Positions 8,707 to 17,364 of a stretch of DNA of 37,762 nt are shown one piece after another. Origin of the DNA: Akkermansiaceae bacterium (lineage in GTDB: Bacteria; Verrucomicrobiota; Verrucomicrobiia; Verrucomicrobiales; Akkermansiaceae); contig JANYEC010000100.1 in NCBI GenBank assembly GCA_025363295.1, positions 1-37,762 of the forward strand. The letters are read 5' to 3'. Both the position numbers and the translations under genes were made by a program. Under the pieces are notes generated by a model, which worked only from the letters and a program-made list of their open reading frames with translations, was not told where the DNA came from and made no database searches. Positions within the stretch are counted from its first letter, which is position 1, and every line of letters begins with the position of its first letter.

Positions 8707-9986
8707 GACCATGGGTTCCTTCCTAAAATCTCAGTGCAGACGTTCACCGCTGACCACAGCCCGTCCTCGTGAAACCCGTAGCGTTGCCAGGCACCACAGA
8801 AAAATCTGCCGCTTTCTTGCCCCGCTTTGTGCAGTTCCGGCAAGCGCTCTTGCGCGGATGCTGATTCCAAATCGAACAACGGATGTTCATATAACAAATG
8901 GCGCTTGATGGAATCTACTCGCGGTGATGACGATGGATTGATAGAAACGAAGTATTGTTCCCGATCTGACACGCCTTGTAACTCGTTCATCCAGTAATGG
9001 GTGGAATAGCGATTTCCCCCATTTGCAGTACGATCAATTCGGTAGTTCCACGCCGCCCAACAGCGCCGGGTTTTTGGCATGAAGCGGGTATCCGTGTGCA
9101 GTAGGGCCTCATTCTGTTGGAAAGAAAATCGGGCCAATAAATCATTTTCTAACAAGGTTGGGTCCACCAACATTCGGTGCGCCTGATCGCCGTGAGCTGC
9201 TATCACAACTTTGTCGAACTCCTGGTAGTTTCCATCACTCAATATCACTTTTGATTTGCCTTCTGCCAAACATGATATTGCGGTCACACCCGCGCCGCGG
9301 TGAATTTTGTGTTCAAAGGACTTTGCAAGTTTGTCCACATAACAACGTGAGCCACCCGAAACGGTGCGCCACGGATGTTGGGTATCTAGCCCCAGAAATC
9401 CATGATTGTGCCAGAAACGCATCAAGGTTCTCGCTGGAAAGCGTTCAATTTTTTCAGGTGGACTCGACCACACGGCGGCGGCCATCGGTGAGAGATACCA
9501 GCGCAGGAAATCATCGCCATAAGCGCGGGCTTTCACATAATCCTTGAGTGACATTTCTCCAAACGCGCGATCCTCTAATTCCTTAACTGTCTCGTGGTTG
9601 AAACGATTGATCTGGATCAACATTTTCCAAAACCGAGGGTTCACCAGATTGCGGCGCTGCCCGAATAACAGATTGAGACTGCCACCATTGAACTCAAGAT
9701 CGTCTCCCACATGCTGCACGCTGAATGACATCGAAGTTGACTTGGTGGCCACATCCAATTGCTTGAACAAACGGGTAAGTAACGGGTAGGTAACTTCATT
9801 ATAGACCATGAACCCGGTATCTATCGGGATTTGCCCGCCATTTTCCTCTACCATCACTGTATGTGAATGCCCGCCTATCCGGTCATCCTTTTCAAAAACA
9901 GTCACGTCGTGATCGCGTTGTAAAAACCACGCGGACGCTAGGCCGGAAATTCCTGAGCCAACAATCGCAATGCGCTGCCGCTTCAT
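8703..9986 (-). CDS. FAD-dependent amine-oxidase-type oxidoreductase (COG2907)
   Basis: A flavin oxidoreductase of 427 residues. The N-terminal dinucleotide-binding motif 'VGSGISGLASAWFL' (about 9-22) is followed by 'EKDDRIGGHSHT', which fits COG2907 rather than phytoene desaturases. The C-terminal 'FCGAWQRYGFHEDGLWSA' is the typical FAD-contact region. COG2907 enzymes accompany DUF1365 and COG2230 genes in many bacteria and have been linked to unusual unsaturated, branched or furan fatty acids. A dehydrogenation or oxidation of a methylated acyl chain is the natural guess. It overlaps the desaturase gene by ATGA. Confidence 0.87.
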   Translation of the reverse strand: MKRQRIAIVGSGISGLASAWFLQRDHDVTVFEKDDRIGGHSHTVMVEENGGQIPIDTGFMVYNEVTYPLLTRLFKQLDVATKSTSMSFSVQHVGDDLEFNGGSLNLLFGQRRNLVNPRFWKMLIQINRFNHETVKELEDRAFGEMSLKDYVKARAYGDDFLRWYLSPMAAAVWSSPPEKIERFPARTLMRFWHNHGFLGLDTQHPWRTVSGGSRCYVDKLAKSFEHKIHRGAGVTAISCLAEGKSKVILSDGNYQEFDKVVIAAHGDQAHRMLVDPTLLENDLLARFSFQQNEALLHTDTRFMPKTRRCWAAWNYRIDRTANGGNRYSTHYWMNELQGVSDREQYFVSINPSSSPRVDSIKRHLLYEHPLFDLESASAQERLPELHKAGQESGRFFCGAWQRYGFHEDGLWSAVNVCTEILGRNPWS

Positions 9987-10984
9987 GCGCTCGGTTGTTG
10001 ATTCCTCGTTGGGGCCAAGCCCTCTTCAAGCACGATCTGCGGCACCGGGCGGAGGTCCCAGATCAACCCCGTCCACGATAGAATTTTAAGACCATAATAA
10101 GTCACATCCAGTTCCCACCAACGAAAACCCTGCCGTACCGAATGGGGATAGCGGTGATGGTTGTTATGCCACCCTTCGCCTAACGTGATCAAAGTTAGAA
10201 TCCAACTATTTCGGCTATCGTCATCCGTTTCATAGCGACGCTTGCCCCAAACGTGAGCCATTGAGTTAATACATAATGTGCCGTGAAGCAGAACCGTCGT
10301 GCTGATGAAGAACGTCCAGATAAAGAATTGACCGATTGTCACACCCGTCTCAGGAAAGAACGATTCTAGCAACCAACCAATTCCTAACATCAGAAAGCCG
10401 TAGGCGAAAGGAACCGTCTGATCAAAGCGGTTGAGAAACAACAATTCTGGATATTTGCTCAAATCGGGAACATTTTTGTAAGCGGTGGGGAAATTCTTCA
10501 TCGAGGTGAGCCAACCGATGTGTGACCACAGAAAGCCACTGACGACGGGCGAGTGGATGTCCTCCTCATGATCCGAATGTTTGTGATGGTGCCGGTGGTT
10601 GGCCGCCCACCAAAGAGGGCCCCTTTGCATGGAGCTGTTACCGATCACCGCGAACAGAAACTGGCAGAATCTCGATGTTTTGAATGTTTTGTGGGAAAAG
10701 TATCTGTGATAGAAACCGGTGATCGCAAACATGCGGATCAGATACAGAAACGCTGCCGCCGTCACGGAGACCCAACTTATACCCACCCAGAGCACTGCGA
10801 GACACCCGACATGAAGAAAAATAAAGGGCAAGGTCCGCTGCCAGTTGACCTTTTCTGGAAGCGTCGAGGGATCTGGAGCTTCCTCCCTTCGATAGTCGGA
10901 ATCCAACCACTGTGCAAATGTTAGGAACGCAGTAGCGAGAATGCCGCGCTTTCTCGATGTCGGAATGGTTAGATTTGGTTCCAT
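9983..10984 (-). CDS. Membrane acyl-CoA / fatty-acid desaturase
   Basis: A di-iron membrane desaturase of the delta-9 type, 333 residues. All three histidine boxes are present: HRYFSH (93-98), HRHHHKHSD (130-138) and HNNHHRYPHS (273-282). Two groups of membrane helices lie at about 50-90 and 190-235. It would insert a cis double bond into a saturated acyl chain, supplying the alkene that CFA-type methyltransferases act on. That makes it the logical first step of this operon. It follows the NTF2-like gene after 18 bases and overlaps the FAD oxidase gene by 4 bases. I am confident of the fold; regiospecificity cannot be read from the sequence. Confidence 0.92.
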   Translation of the reverse strand: MEPNLTIPTSRKRGILATAFLTFAQWLDSDYRREEAPDPSTLPEKVNWQRTLPFIFLHVGCLAVLWVGISWVSVTAAAFLYLIRMFAITGFYHRYFSHKTFKTSRFCQFLFAVIGNSSMQRGPLWWAANHRHHHKHSDHEEDIHSPVVSGFLWSHIGWLTSMKNFPTAYKNVPDLSKYPELLFLNRFDQTVPFAYGFLMLGIGWLLESFFPETGVTIGQFFIWTFFISTTVLLHGTLCINSMAHVWGKRRYETDDDSRNSWILTLITLGEGWHNNHHRYPHSVRQGFRWWELDVTYYGLKILSWTGLIWDLRPVPQIVLEEGLAPTRNQQPSA

Positions 10985-11002
10985 TGGTTTCGGGAGGGTG
11001 AA

Positions 11003-11644
11003 TTATTCTAGGCGCTTACGGATGAATCCAATCACACCCCCCGCAATGGGAAGATGTGCGTAAAAGTTTTTTCCAGAGTCCCAAAAGTCCTGATGGAAGG
11101 CCACTTTTCCTTCTCGATCAAATCGAACTTGGCTGATTCCCACGGAATGCACTGGTCTCCCCCCACTCATCGCCGACGCAGCGAAAATCATCGTCCAGCG
11201 CACATAATAGTTTTCTCCGGATTTTGAAACATCATCGATACTCACCTCGCAGCTTGTCATGTTCCCAGCGGTTTTCACAAAGTAATCTTCGATGGCTGCT
11301 GCACCATGATGAACTACCAAAGTGTCATCCAGAAACGCATCTGCGGCATAAACCTTCGTGGTATTTTCCCGAATGAATTTTGCATGACCGATTCCTTTGA
11401 GAAATTCCTCAAAGCGGTGTAAAGCCGCCACTTCTCCCGCACTTCCCGCGACAAAACCACTGCTACCCGTTTTCTCAATTTCCTGATGATAGGAAGAAAT
11501 AAACTCGGCGGAGTGATTCGGCGGAGTTGAAGCACCCAGCAGCCAAGCAATCACGGCCAGCGCCAAAAGTACGCCCACAAGGAATGTCGTCAAGGGATGA
11601 GTAAAAATAGGTAACATTATGTGAGTGAGGTTTTCGTCCGGCAT
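11003..11644 (-). CDS. Membrane-anchored NTF2/SnoaL-like protein, first gene of lipid operon
   Basis: An N-terminal hydrophobic helix ('FLVGVLLALAVIAWLLGA', about residues 21-38) precedes a domain resembling the NTF2/SnoaL-like fold: 'FIRENTTKVYAADAFLDDTLVVHHGAAAIEDYFV', 'YYVRWTMIF', 'RFDREGKVAFHQDFWDSG'. Such domains serve as small enzymes or ligand-binding cups. Paralogues of this type are recurrent members of COG2907/DUF1365/CFA clusters. An ATG at 11617, nine codons in, is an equally good start because neither has a clear Shine-Dalgarno sequence. Being first in the operon, its upstream region should hold the operon promoter; I did not recognise one. Confidence 0.75.
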   Translation of the reverse strand: MPDENLTHIMLPIFTHPLTTFLVGVLLALAVIAWLLGASTPPNHSAEFISSYHQEIEKTGSSGFVAGSAGEVAALHRFEEFLKGIGHAKFIRENTTKVYAADAFLDDTLVVHHGAAAIEDYFVKTAGNMTSCEVSIDDVSKSGENYYVRWTMIFAASAMSGGRPVHSVGISQVRFDREGKVAFHQDFWDSGKNFYAHLPIAGGVIGFIRKRLE

Positions 11645-11684
11645 TCTATATCGCGCAAGGGGTAAAATTTGGGCACGGGCGCTA

Positions 11685-11710
11685 CTAAATTTGACTGCGC
11701 CCCTTCTCGT
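11685..11710. terminator. Candidate hairpin between rarA and the lipid operon
   Basis: A perfect 6-bp inverted repeat (GGGCGC and GCGCCC, 14-base loop) lies in the 287-base space between the end of rarA and the start of the lipid operon, both on the minus strand. No strong T-run follows it. It could be a weak rarA terminator or an operator dyad. The same gap also holds a GGCAA-TTT-TTGCC palindrome near 11803. Confidence 0.3.
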
Positions 11711-11931
11711 CTTTCGGGAGAAAGCACCTTATTTGCCATAGACGTTTTGCCGAAGATTTTTTCGTTAATCGCATTTCCGTCCATAAAGACCGGCAATTTT
11801 TGCCTGTGGACACTGCAGAGACGGGTCATACCGCCCACATGCCCGAGGCACTCATGCGTAGGTGCCGCAGATGACATAACTGAAAAAGGTGTTTGGGTTG
11901 CATCCATGCCTTCCGATATGCGTTGCTCGAT

Positions 11932-13269
11932 CTAACAAAAAGATTTCCTCCAGAAATCTAGCCTCTCTTTGATGCGTTTCTCCGAGCCCTGGTCCCCAGG
12001 CTGATAGTAAATGCGACCTTCTGGTAGATACGCTTGAGGCACGTAGGCACCCTCATAATCGTGAGCATACAAGTACTTCATCGCTTCCTCAGTTTCGCCA
12101 GAAGCGGCAGCAAGTTTTTTCCGCGTCTGCGTGCGCAAATGAGGCGGAACCGCGAGTGTTCTTCCATTTTCCACATCGGCCATCGCTCGACCGAGCGCGG
12201 CGTAAGCAGTATTCGATTTCGGAGCGGTAGACAGATAGACGGTCGCGTGCGCTAATGGAATCCGACCTTCCGGCATTCCTACGAATTCTAACGCCCCATG
12301 GGCATCGAGCGCCACACGCAGCGCATTAGAATCTGCTAGGCCGATGTCTTCAGAAGCCGCGATCACCAAGCGCCGCGAGATAAAACGGGGGTCCTCCCCG
12401 GCGTGTAACATTTTCGCCAGCCAATAGAGTGCGGCATCAGGGTCGGAGCCGCGGATAGATTTGATGAATGCGGAGGCGGTGTCGTAGTGGGCATCTCCAT
12501 CCATATCATAAACGACGGCCTTCCGCTGAATTGACTCCTCGGCGACTGCGAGCGTCAATCGCACGATGCCATCCCCATCCGCTGGCGTGGTGAGTCCTGC
12601 GAGCTCTAATGCGCTGAGGGCTTTTCTAACATCTCCATCGGATTTTTCTGCGAGATGACGCAAGGCTTCGGGCTCCGCTTGAATCTGGTGTTCCCCCAGC
12701 CCGCGTTCATGGTCGGCAAGCGCTCGCTCAAGCACAGCGATGATATCTTCCACGGGCACCGGCTCGAGTTGGAATATCTGAGATCGGGACACTAACGGCG
12801 AGTTCACATGAAAGTAAGGATTATGCGTCGTCGCACCGATAAATCTAACGATTCCCCGCTCGATATGCGGCAACAGCACGTCCTGTTGGGCTTTGTTAAA
12901 ACGGTGGATCTCATCGATGAAAAGAATTGTGGTCTCACCACGAAGCTCACGCCAAGTGCGTGCCTGATCGATTTTTGCGCGTATTTCCGCCACGTTAGAT
13001 TCCACGCCATTGAGCGATTCAAAACGCGACCCGGTTGTCCTCGCGATCACGCTTGCAAGGGTGGTTTTGCCTGTGCCCGGTGGTCCGTAAAAAATCAGTG
13101 AAGCGAAACGATCCGACTCGATGGCCCGCCGCAAGAGCTTGCCGGAAGCGAGAATATGCTGTTGCCCGGCCACTTCTTCGAGCGACCGAGGGCGCATCCG
13201 CGCAGCGAGCGGCTCGGAGAGATTTGGCTTGTTCGGAAGCGCCGCTGGAGTAGTGAAAAGGTCAGACAT
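11932..13269 (-). CDS. rarA: Replication-associated recombination protein A (AAA+ ATPase)
   Basis: RarA (MgsA) acts at stalled replication forks, loading on single-stranded DNA ends with SSB. It is 445 residues, the usual length. It has Walker A 'GPPGTGKT' at 62-69, Walker B 'DEIH' at 119-122, sensor 1 'GATTHNP' and sensor 2 region 'DGDVRKAL'. The RarA-specific C-terminal half contains '[20 protein letters not shown]' and ends in 'ERLDFWRK'. The ATG at 13269 gives the expected short N-terminus. It stands alone, with gene-free DNA on both sides, so it is probably transcribed by itself from a promoter in the 13.3-13.6 kb gap. Confidence 0.95.
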   Translation of the reverse strand: MSDLFTTPAALPNKPNLSEPLAARMRPRSLEEVAGQQHILASGKLLRRAIESDRFASLIFYGPPGTGKTTLASVIARTTGSRFESLNGVESNVAEIRAKIDQARTWRELRGETTILFIDEIHRFNKAQQDVLLPHIERGIVRFIGATTHNPYFHVNSPLVSRSQIFQLEPVPVEDIIAVLERALADHERGLGEHQIQAEPEALRHLAEKSDGDVRKALSALELAGLTTPADGDGIVRLTLAVAEESIQRKAVVYDMDGDAHYDTASAFIKSIRGSDPDAALYWLAKMLHAGEDPRFISRRLVIAASEDIGLADSNALRVALDAHGALEFVGMPEGRIPLAHATVYLSTAPKSNTAYAALGRAMADVENGRTLAVPPHLRTQTRKKLAAASGETEEAMKYLYAHDYEGAYVPQAYLPEGRIYYQPGDQGSEKRIKERLDFWRKSFC

Positions 13270-13376
13270 GATTGCTGAGCAAGAGCATCGCCCCTCTCAC
13301 GGCTCCACTCCAGTCCATATTCGGCTCCTCGCTATTTGGATTTTCAACATTACCTGACCTTCAATGCTAATTTTGC

Positions 13377-13421
13377 CCCTTGTGGCCGATTTTGGGACTA
13401 CCTGGCCGGAAATGGGACCAT
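13377..13421. repeat. Possible remnant of an IS21-type element end
   Basis: Two imperfect 20-base units beginning GGCCGATTTTGGGAC and GGCCGGAAATGGGAC lie head to tail. IS21-family elements carry several short internal repeats of this style at their ends. No transposase genes or second end are visible, so it would be a remnant. The assignment rests on resemblance alone. Confidence 0.25.
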
Positions 13422-13532
13422 AAACTCCTTTCGTTCTCCTGAATTTCAGGTAATTTGAAGTCGTTCTGAGGGTGCTCCGGCCTCCAACGAACTTCGGCCT
13501 TAAAAGCTCAGCCACATTTGAGTCGATTTGAA

Positions 13533-13547
13533 ATCCGGGGGGAAATC
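13533..13547 (+). repeat. First copy of ATCCGGGGGGAWATC repeat
   Basis: A 15-base sequence with a G6 core. It recurs 64 bases downstream (13597-13611) with one difference (A to T), where it occupies the loop of the terminator hairpin. The pairing of a free copy with a loop copy suggests a regulatory RNA or simple duplication. Confidence 0.6.
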
Positions 13548-13575
13548 AAGCGACCAAGGCAAAGTGAAAGGTGTG

Positions 13576-13630
13576 AAAAAAAGCGCGCGTTGAGAGATCC
13601 GGGGGGATATCCAATGCGCGCTTTTCTTTT
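13576..13630. terminator. Strong bidirectional intrinsic terminator
   Basis: A 14-bp stem (13579-13592 with 13612-13625, one G-T pair) encloses a 19-base loop. A7 lies on the left shoulder and TTTTCTTTT on the right, so a T-run follows the stem in both directions. It ends about 50 bases before the PmoA-like ATG and sits between divergent genes. It therefore ends an unannotated transcript or acts as an attenuator in the leader of the downstream gene. Confidence 0.8.
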
Positions 13631-13681
13631 GCCTCCTGCCGACGTTTGAAAAATCACCGATGGCGCTGCGTATCAAAGCGG

Positions 13682-14623
13682 ATGAAACTTTCTGCAATCT
13701 GCTTTGCCGCCTCAGTGTCATGGAACTCGACGCTTTTCGCGGTCAATGAAATCACTGCGGTGCTTGAGGGAAAGCAGGTTGTCATCCGCGCCGGTGACAA
13801 AGAAATTTTGCGCTATCAGGGGGAGGCTGGGGAGCGTCCAAGGCCGGACATCAAGCCCGCTTTCATCCGCGGGGGCTACATCCAGTCCATTCACACTCCC
13901 GCCGGCCGCGTCATCACCGATGATTTCGCGGTGACTCACCTTCATCATCACGGCGTCTGGGAATCTTGGACAAAGACCCAGTTCGAAGGCCGCACGCCAG
14001 ATTTTTGGAACATGGGAGCGGAGACCGGTCGCGTGGAATTCGTCTCATTGGATAAAGTTTGGCAAAAGGACGGAAAGGCAGGATTCCAAGCGCGGCACCA
14101 GTTCGTCGATCTCACCGTAAAACCGGGAAAAGTCGCCCTGCTCGAAACTTGGGACGTGACCGTTTCGACCAGCGGCGTCACCTACGTCATCGACCTTATC
14201 TCCACTCAGAATTGCGCTACTGAGTCGCCACTCAAACTGCCAGAATACCACTACGGCGGCCTTGGATTTCGAGGGAACGCTGCTTGGAATGGAGTGGCTG
14301 ATTGCCATTTCCTCACCGCCTCCGGCCTCACCGACCGCACGAAGGTCAACAGCTCGCGCGAGAAGTGGTGCTGGATCGGCGGCAAGCTCAATGGAGAAAC
14401 CTGCGGCCTCACCATCCTCTGCCATCCGCAGAATTACCGATTTCCGCAACCGATTCGTGCCCACCCCTCTGAGCCGTTTTTCTGCTACGCGCCGCAGCAG
14501 GACGGAGAGATGGAGATTGTCCCAGGGGAAAAATACATCTCACGCTTTCGCCTCGTGGTTGCCGACGGAGAGCCAGATGCCAAAGCGGCCGAAGGTTGGT
14601 GGAAAGTATATGAAAAGTTGTGA
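13682..14623 (+). CDS. Secreted PmoA-like / DUF6807 protein
   Basis: Starts at the ATG at 13682, which gives a signal peptide (MKLSAICFAASVSWNSTLFA) directly. A TTG 12 codons earlier would bury it. The mature part shows the features of the 'methane oxygenase PmoA' Pfam family: 'DFAVTHLHHHGVWESW' with its His cluster (about 87-102), 'LPEYHYGGLGFRG', and 'CGLTILCHPQNYRFPQP'. Despite the family name these are not methane monooxygenase subunits. They are beta-sandwich proteins common in Verrucomicrobiota and Planctomycetota near carbohydrate genes. A periplasmic role on a sugar is plausible. The eboE-like gene follows after 50 bases. Confidence 0.8.
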   Translation: MKLSAICFAASVSWNSTLFAVNEITAVLEGKQVVIRAGDKEILRYQGEAGERPRPDIKPAFIRGGYIQSIHTPAGRVITDDFAVTHLHHHGVWESWTKTQFEGRTPDFWNMGAETGRVEFVSLDKVWQKDGKAGFQARHQFVDLTVKPGKVALLETWDVTVSTSGVTYVIDLISTQNCATESPLKLPEYHYGGLGFRGNAAWNGVADCHFLTASGLTDRTKVNSSREKWCWIGGKLNGETCGLTILCHPQNYRFPQPIRAHPSEPFFCYAPQQDGEMEIVPGEKYISRFRLVVADGEPDAKAAEGWWKVYEKL

Positions 14624-14673
14624 AGTCCTGGATTTTCCGCGACTAATCTCCGCAAGAACCTGATCCGCACTCT

Positions 14674-15837
14674 TTGAAAATCGCCTCCAATCACCTCTCC
14701 TACTGCACGAACATCCACCCGGCGGAGACTTGGGATCAAACAAGGGAAGTGCTAGAAACCCACGTTCTCGCAGTAAGGAACCTCTTGGTGAATTCCGGCA
14801 CGCTGGAGGTGGACCAGCCATTCGCTATCGGCCTACGTCTCTCCGCTGTCGCCGCGCGTGAGCTGCTAGAAGGAGAAAATCTAGCGGAATTCAAACAATG
14901 GCTAGAGACTACTAACACCTACGTTTTCACCATCAACGGATTTCCTTATGGCAGCTTCCACGGCACGCGGGTAAAGGAACGGGTGTTTATGCCGGATTGG
15001 AGCGACCGCGCACGGCTAGACTACACCAAGGATCTTTTTAAAATTCTATCCGTCATTGCTCGGCCAGGTACGGGAGCATCCGTTTCCACCCTCCCTGGCT
15101 CGCATAAAACCTTCCAAGTGAATGAGTCACGAATCCTCGCGAACCTCGTCGAACTCGCCGGGTGGCTCGAATCGCTCGCACAGAAAACCGGCCACGATTT
15201 CCACCTCGGTCTGGAGCCGGAGCCACTCGGGCATTTTGAAAACACGGCGGAAACCTTGTCATTTTTCGAGCGCCTCCACGCCGCCGCAGGGCAGTCCGAC
15301 ATCGTGCGCAAACGCATTGGTGTGAACTACGATGCCTGCCATTTTGCGTTAGAATACGACGCTGCGCATTCCGCCCTGGACGCCCTAACACGCGCCGACA
15401 TCCGCATTTCAAAAATCCATCTTTCCAGCGCCCTCGCGCTCGACCCCCGCGACCCGGCGGCTCTCGCGGCCATCCGCCCATTCGACGAACCTGTCTATTT
15501 CCATCAGGCATTGCTGCGGGGCATGGACGGTTCCGTCACCCGTTTCGCCGACCTGCCGTTGTGCTTTGCCGCAGTTGAAAACGGGCACTGCGATCCTAAC
15601 TGTTATGAGGAAATGCGCGTCCACTTTCACATCCCGCTTGATACGGAACCCGCCCCTCCCCTTCGCTCTACCCGCGATCAAACAAGGGAGGTTCTCACTT
15701 GGCGCAGGAAAAACCCGGACGCCTGTCAGCACTACGAAATCGAAACCTACACATGGGGCGTCCTCCCCGCCGGACTCCAGCGCCCGGTGGAGGAGCAGAT
15801 CGCCGGTGAATATCGATGGGTGATTGCAAACGCTTGA
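14674..15837 (+). CDS. eboE: EboE-type sugar-phosphate isomerase/epimerase-like TIM barrel
   Basis: A 387-residue protein with the characteristic EboE opening '[15 protein letters not shown]' and the segments '[14 protein letters not shown]', '[13 protein letters not shown]', '[15 protein letters not shown]' and '[10 protein letters not shown]'. The family is an AP-endonuclease-2-type TIM barrel whose gene usually lies in eboABCDEF clusters thought to export or traffic a metabolite. Here none of the other ebo genes is visible, so this is an orphan copy. The start is a TTG at 14674; there is no nearby ATG, and translation from it gives the conserved N-terminus. The substrate is not known. Confidence 0.85.
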   Translation: MKIASNHLSYCTNIHPAETWDQTREVLETHVLAVRNLLVNSGTLEVDQPFAIGLRLSAVAARELLEGENLAEFKQWLETTNTYVFTINGFPYGSFHGTRVKERVFMPDWSDRARLDYTKDLFKILSVIARPGTGASVSTLPGSHKTFQVNESRILANLVELAGWLESLAQKTGHDFHLGLEPEPLGHFENTAETLSFFERLHAAAGQSDIVRKRIGVNYDACHFALEYDAAHSALDALTRADIRISKIHLSSALALDPRDPAALAAIRPFDEPVYFHQALLRGMDGSVTRFADLPLCFAAVENGHCDPNCYEEMRVHFHIPLDTEPAPPLRSTRDQTREVLTWRRKNPDACQHYEIETYTWGVLPAGLQRPVEEQIAGEYRWVIANA

Positions 15838-15874
15838 GTTGCCAGACACGAAATTCCGGTATTATCTGCCGCCC

Positions 15875-16375
15875 ATGTCTGACATCAAAATCACACTTCA
15901 CACCACCGCTGGCGACATCAACGCGAGAATCTTCGCTTCTCAAGTCCCAGTCACCTCCGCGAATTTTCTCAACCTCGCCAAGCGCGGATACTATAATGGC
16001 ATCAGCTTTCATCGCGTGATCGCCAATTTCATGATCCAAGGCGGCGACCCGACTGGCACAGGCTCCGGCGGCCCTGGTTATAAGTTTGCCGACGAGATCG
16101 ACCGCTCGCTCAAACACGAAAAGCCTGGCATTTTCTCCATGGCAAATGCCGGACCTAACACCAATGGCAGCCAATTCTTTATCACCCACCTGCCAACCCC
16201 TCACCTTGACGGCAAACATGCGGTCTTCGGCGAGGTGATCACGGGACAAGATGCCGTGAATAAGATCGCTAAGGGCGACAAAATCAACTCGATTACCATC
16301 CAAGATGACACCACCGCACTTTTCGAAGCACAGAAGGATAACTTGGAGCATTGGAACTCAATTTTGGACCGCTGA
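15875..16375 (+). CDS. Peptidyl-prolyl cis-trans isomerase, cyclophilin type
   Basis: A single cyclophilin domain of 166 residues without signal peptide, so cytoplasmic. Active-site motifs are '[28 protein letters not shown]' with the catalytic Arg in 'FHRVI', then '[18 protein letters not shown]' and '[11 protein letters not shown]'. It catalyses proline isomerisation during protein folding. The ATG at 15875 matches the family start; an upstream TTG would overlap the eboE-like gene. The 259 bases after it are AT-rich and contain no gene. Confidence 0.93.
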   Translation: MSDIKITLHTTAGDINARIFASQVPVTSANFLNLAKRGYYNGISFHRVIANFMIQGGDPTGTGSGGPGYKFADEIDRSLKHEKPGIFSMANAGPNTNGSQFFITHLPTPHLDGKHAVFGEVITGQDAVNKIAKGDKINSITIQDDTTALFEAQKDNLEHWNSILDR

Positions 16376-16634
16376 TTTACCTGATAGGTATTTTAGTTAG
16401 TTAAACTTAGTTATCTATTCATCCTCACCATGCTCGTTTCGGGCGCGGGTGGGGATTTTTTCTGATTCCATAGATCATTTAAAATAAACGACTTAAAAGC
16501 CTATCAGTTTAATTGCGTTTCACGGTGCCTCTCCTACGCAATCACGTAGATCACATCGGAATTGTTGATTTTCGGTATTTCGCGGTTTTTAATGACGTCG
16601 TCAGTTCGCAAGAGCTAACACCCCCCCCACCCCA

Positions 16635-17342
16635 ATGAAACATTCCCACTCCCCCCGTGGTGGACGTTTGATGTTCGGCGCGCTTGCGTGCCTTTGCACC
16701 ATTCACTCCGCCTTTGCTGCCACCGCGATCCCGACTGGATCGCTCACCGTCGATCGCACGCTTGTCCGTGTGGGCGCCCGTTCACAACTCGGTTGGCAGA
16801 TCGCCTATCCAAACCCGGTCGTCACCGATATCGTGGATGTCGGCACCACTGGAACCATCACTCCGAAATCCACACTCAAGATGCGGGTTCGGACACTGGG
16901 AGTTGCTTTCCAATCCGGCTCCACGCTTCTTCCCTGCGAAGGCTCTTGGTCCAAAAACGGGAGTACCTTCACACGGTTCTTTTACGGCATCGGCACCTCG
17001 GTAGTCCCAACGAGCATCCTCGTGGACACGACCGTTAGCACAAATGACAAGATCAACTTCGGCGGTCGTGGCTGGAGCGGATCCGCTTGGTTTCCACTGC
17101 ACACCACTAGCACGTCCGATCCCTACGTGATCGTTTTGAAAAATGGGAATAGTGCTCCCAGCTATGCCCCAGCCTACGATCAAGCGAGCGCGAAAAGCTT
17201 CCTGTCTCCTTACATCGACGGCAGCGGTAAAATCAAAATCGGTAGCCGTGATCTGATCATCCTGTGGGAATGTTCCACCGCGGCTCCGGGCACCACTTAT
17301 TTCGACATGCAAGACCTCGTGTTGCTCGTCACCTTTGAATAA
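16635..17342 (+). CDS. Secreted protein of unknown function (trio gene 1)
   Basis: Not recognised. An N-terminal signal peptide (to about 'HSAFAA', residue 29-30) is followed by about 205 residues rich in Ser, Thr, Gly and aromatic residues. Alternating polar and hydrophobic stretches suggest beta structure. Two cysteines (in 'LLPCEGSW' and 'LWECSTA') might form a disulfide. A C8 tract lies 7-14 bases before the ATG. It is followed by two further genes for secreted proteins, spaced 22 bases and then overlapping by 4. The three probably make one secreted or cell-surface assembly. Function unknown. Confidence 0.7.
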   Translation: MKHSHSPRGGRLMFGALACLCTIHSAFAATAIPTGSLTVDRTLVRVGARSQLGWQIAYPNPVVTDIVDVGTTGTITPKSTLKMRVRTLGVAFQSGSTLLPCEGSWSKNGSTFTRFFYGIGTSVVPTSILVDTTVSTNDKINFGGRGWSGSAWFPLHTTSTSDPYVIVLKNGNSAPSYAPAYDQASAKSFLSPYIDGSGKIKIGSRDLIILWECSTAAPGTTYFDMQDLVLLVTFE

Positions 17343-17364
17343 GAGCCTCACCCATCGCCCCCCG

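Larger units (their letters stand above)
13270..13681. other. 412-base gene-free stretch between divergent rarA and PmoA-like genes
   Basis: No convincing coding sequence is present. It holds a 20-base-period GGCCG...GGGAC repeat near 13380-13420, two copies of a 15-base ATCCGGGGGGAWATC sequence, and a strong bidirectional terminator (entered separately). Since both flanking genes read outward, neither explains the terminator. Promoters for both genes must lie here. Confidence 0.6.

Noticed and set aside
11800..11815. GGCAA-TTT-TTGCC palindrome as a terminator
   Set aside because: Only 5 bp of stem with no T-run; too weak to call.
15695..16351. 218-codon minus-strand open frame opposite the cyclophilin gene
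   Set aside because: The plus strand encodes an unmistakable cyclophilin here, and the antisense product has no recognisable domain.
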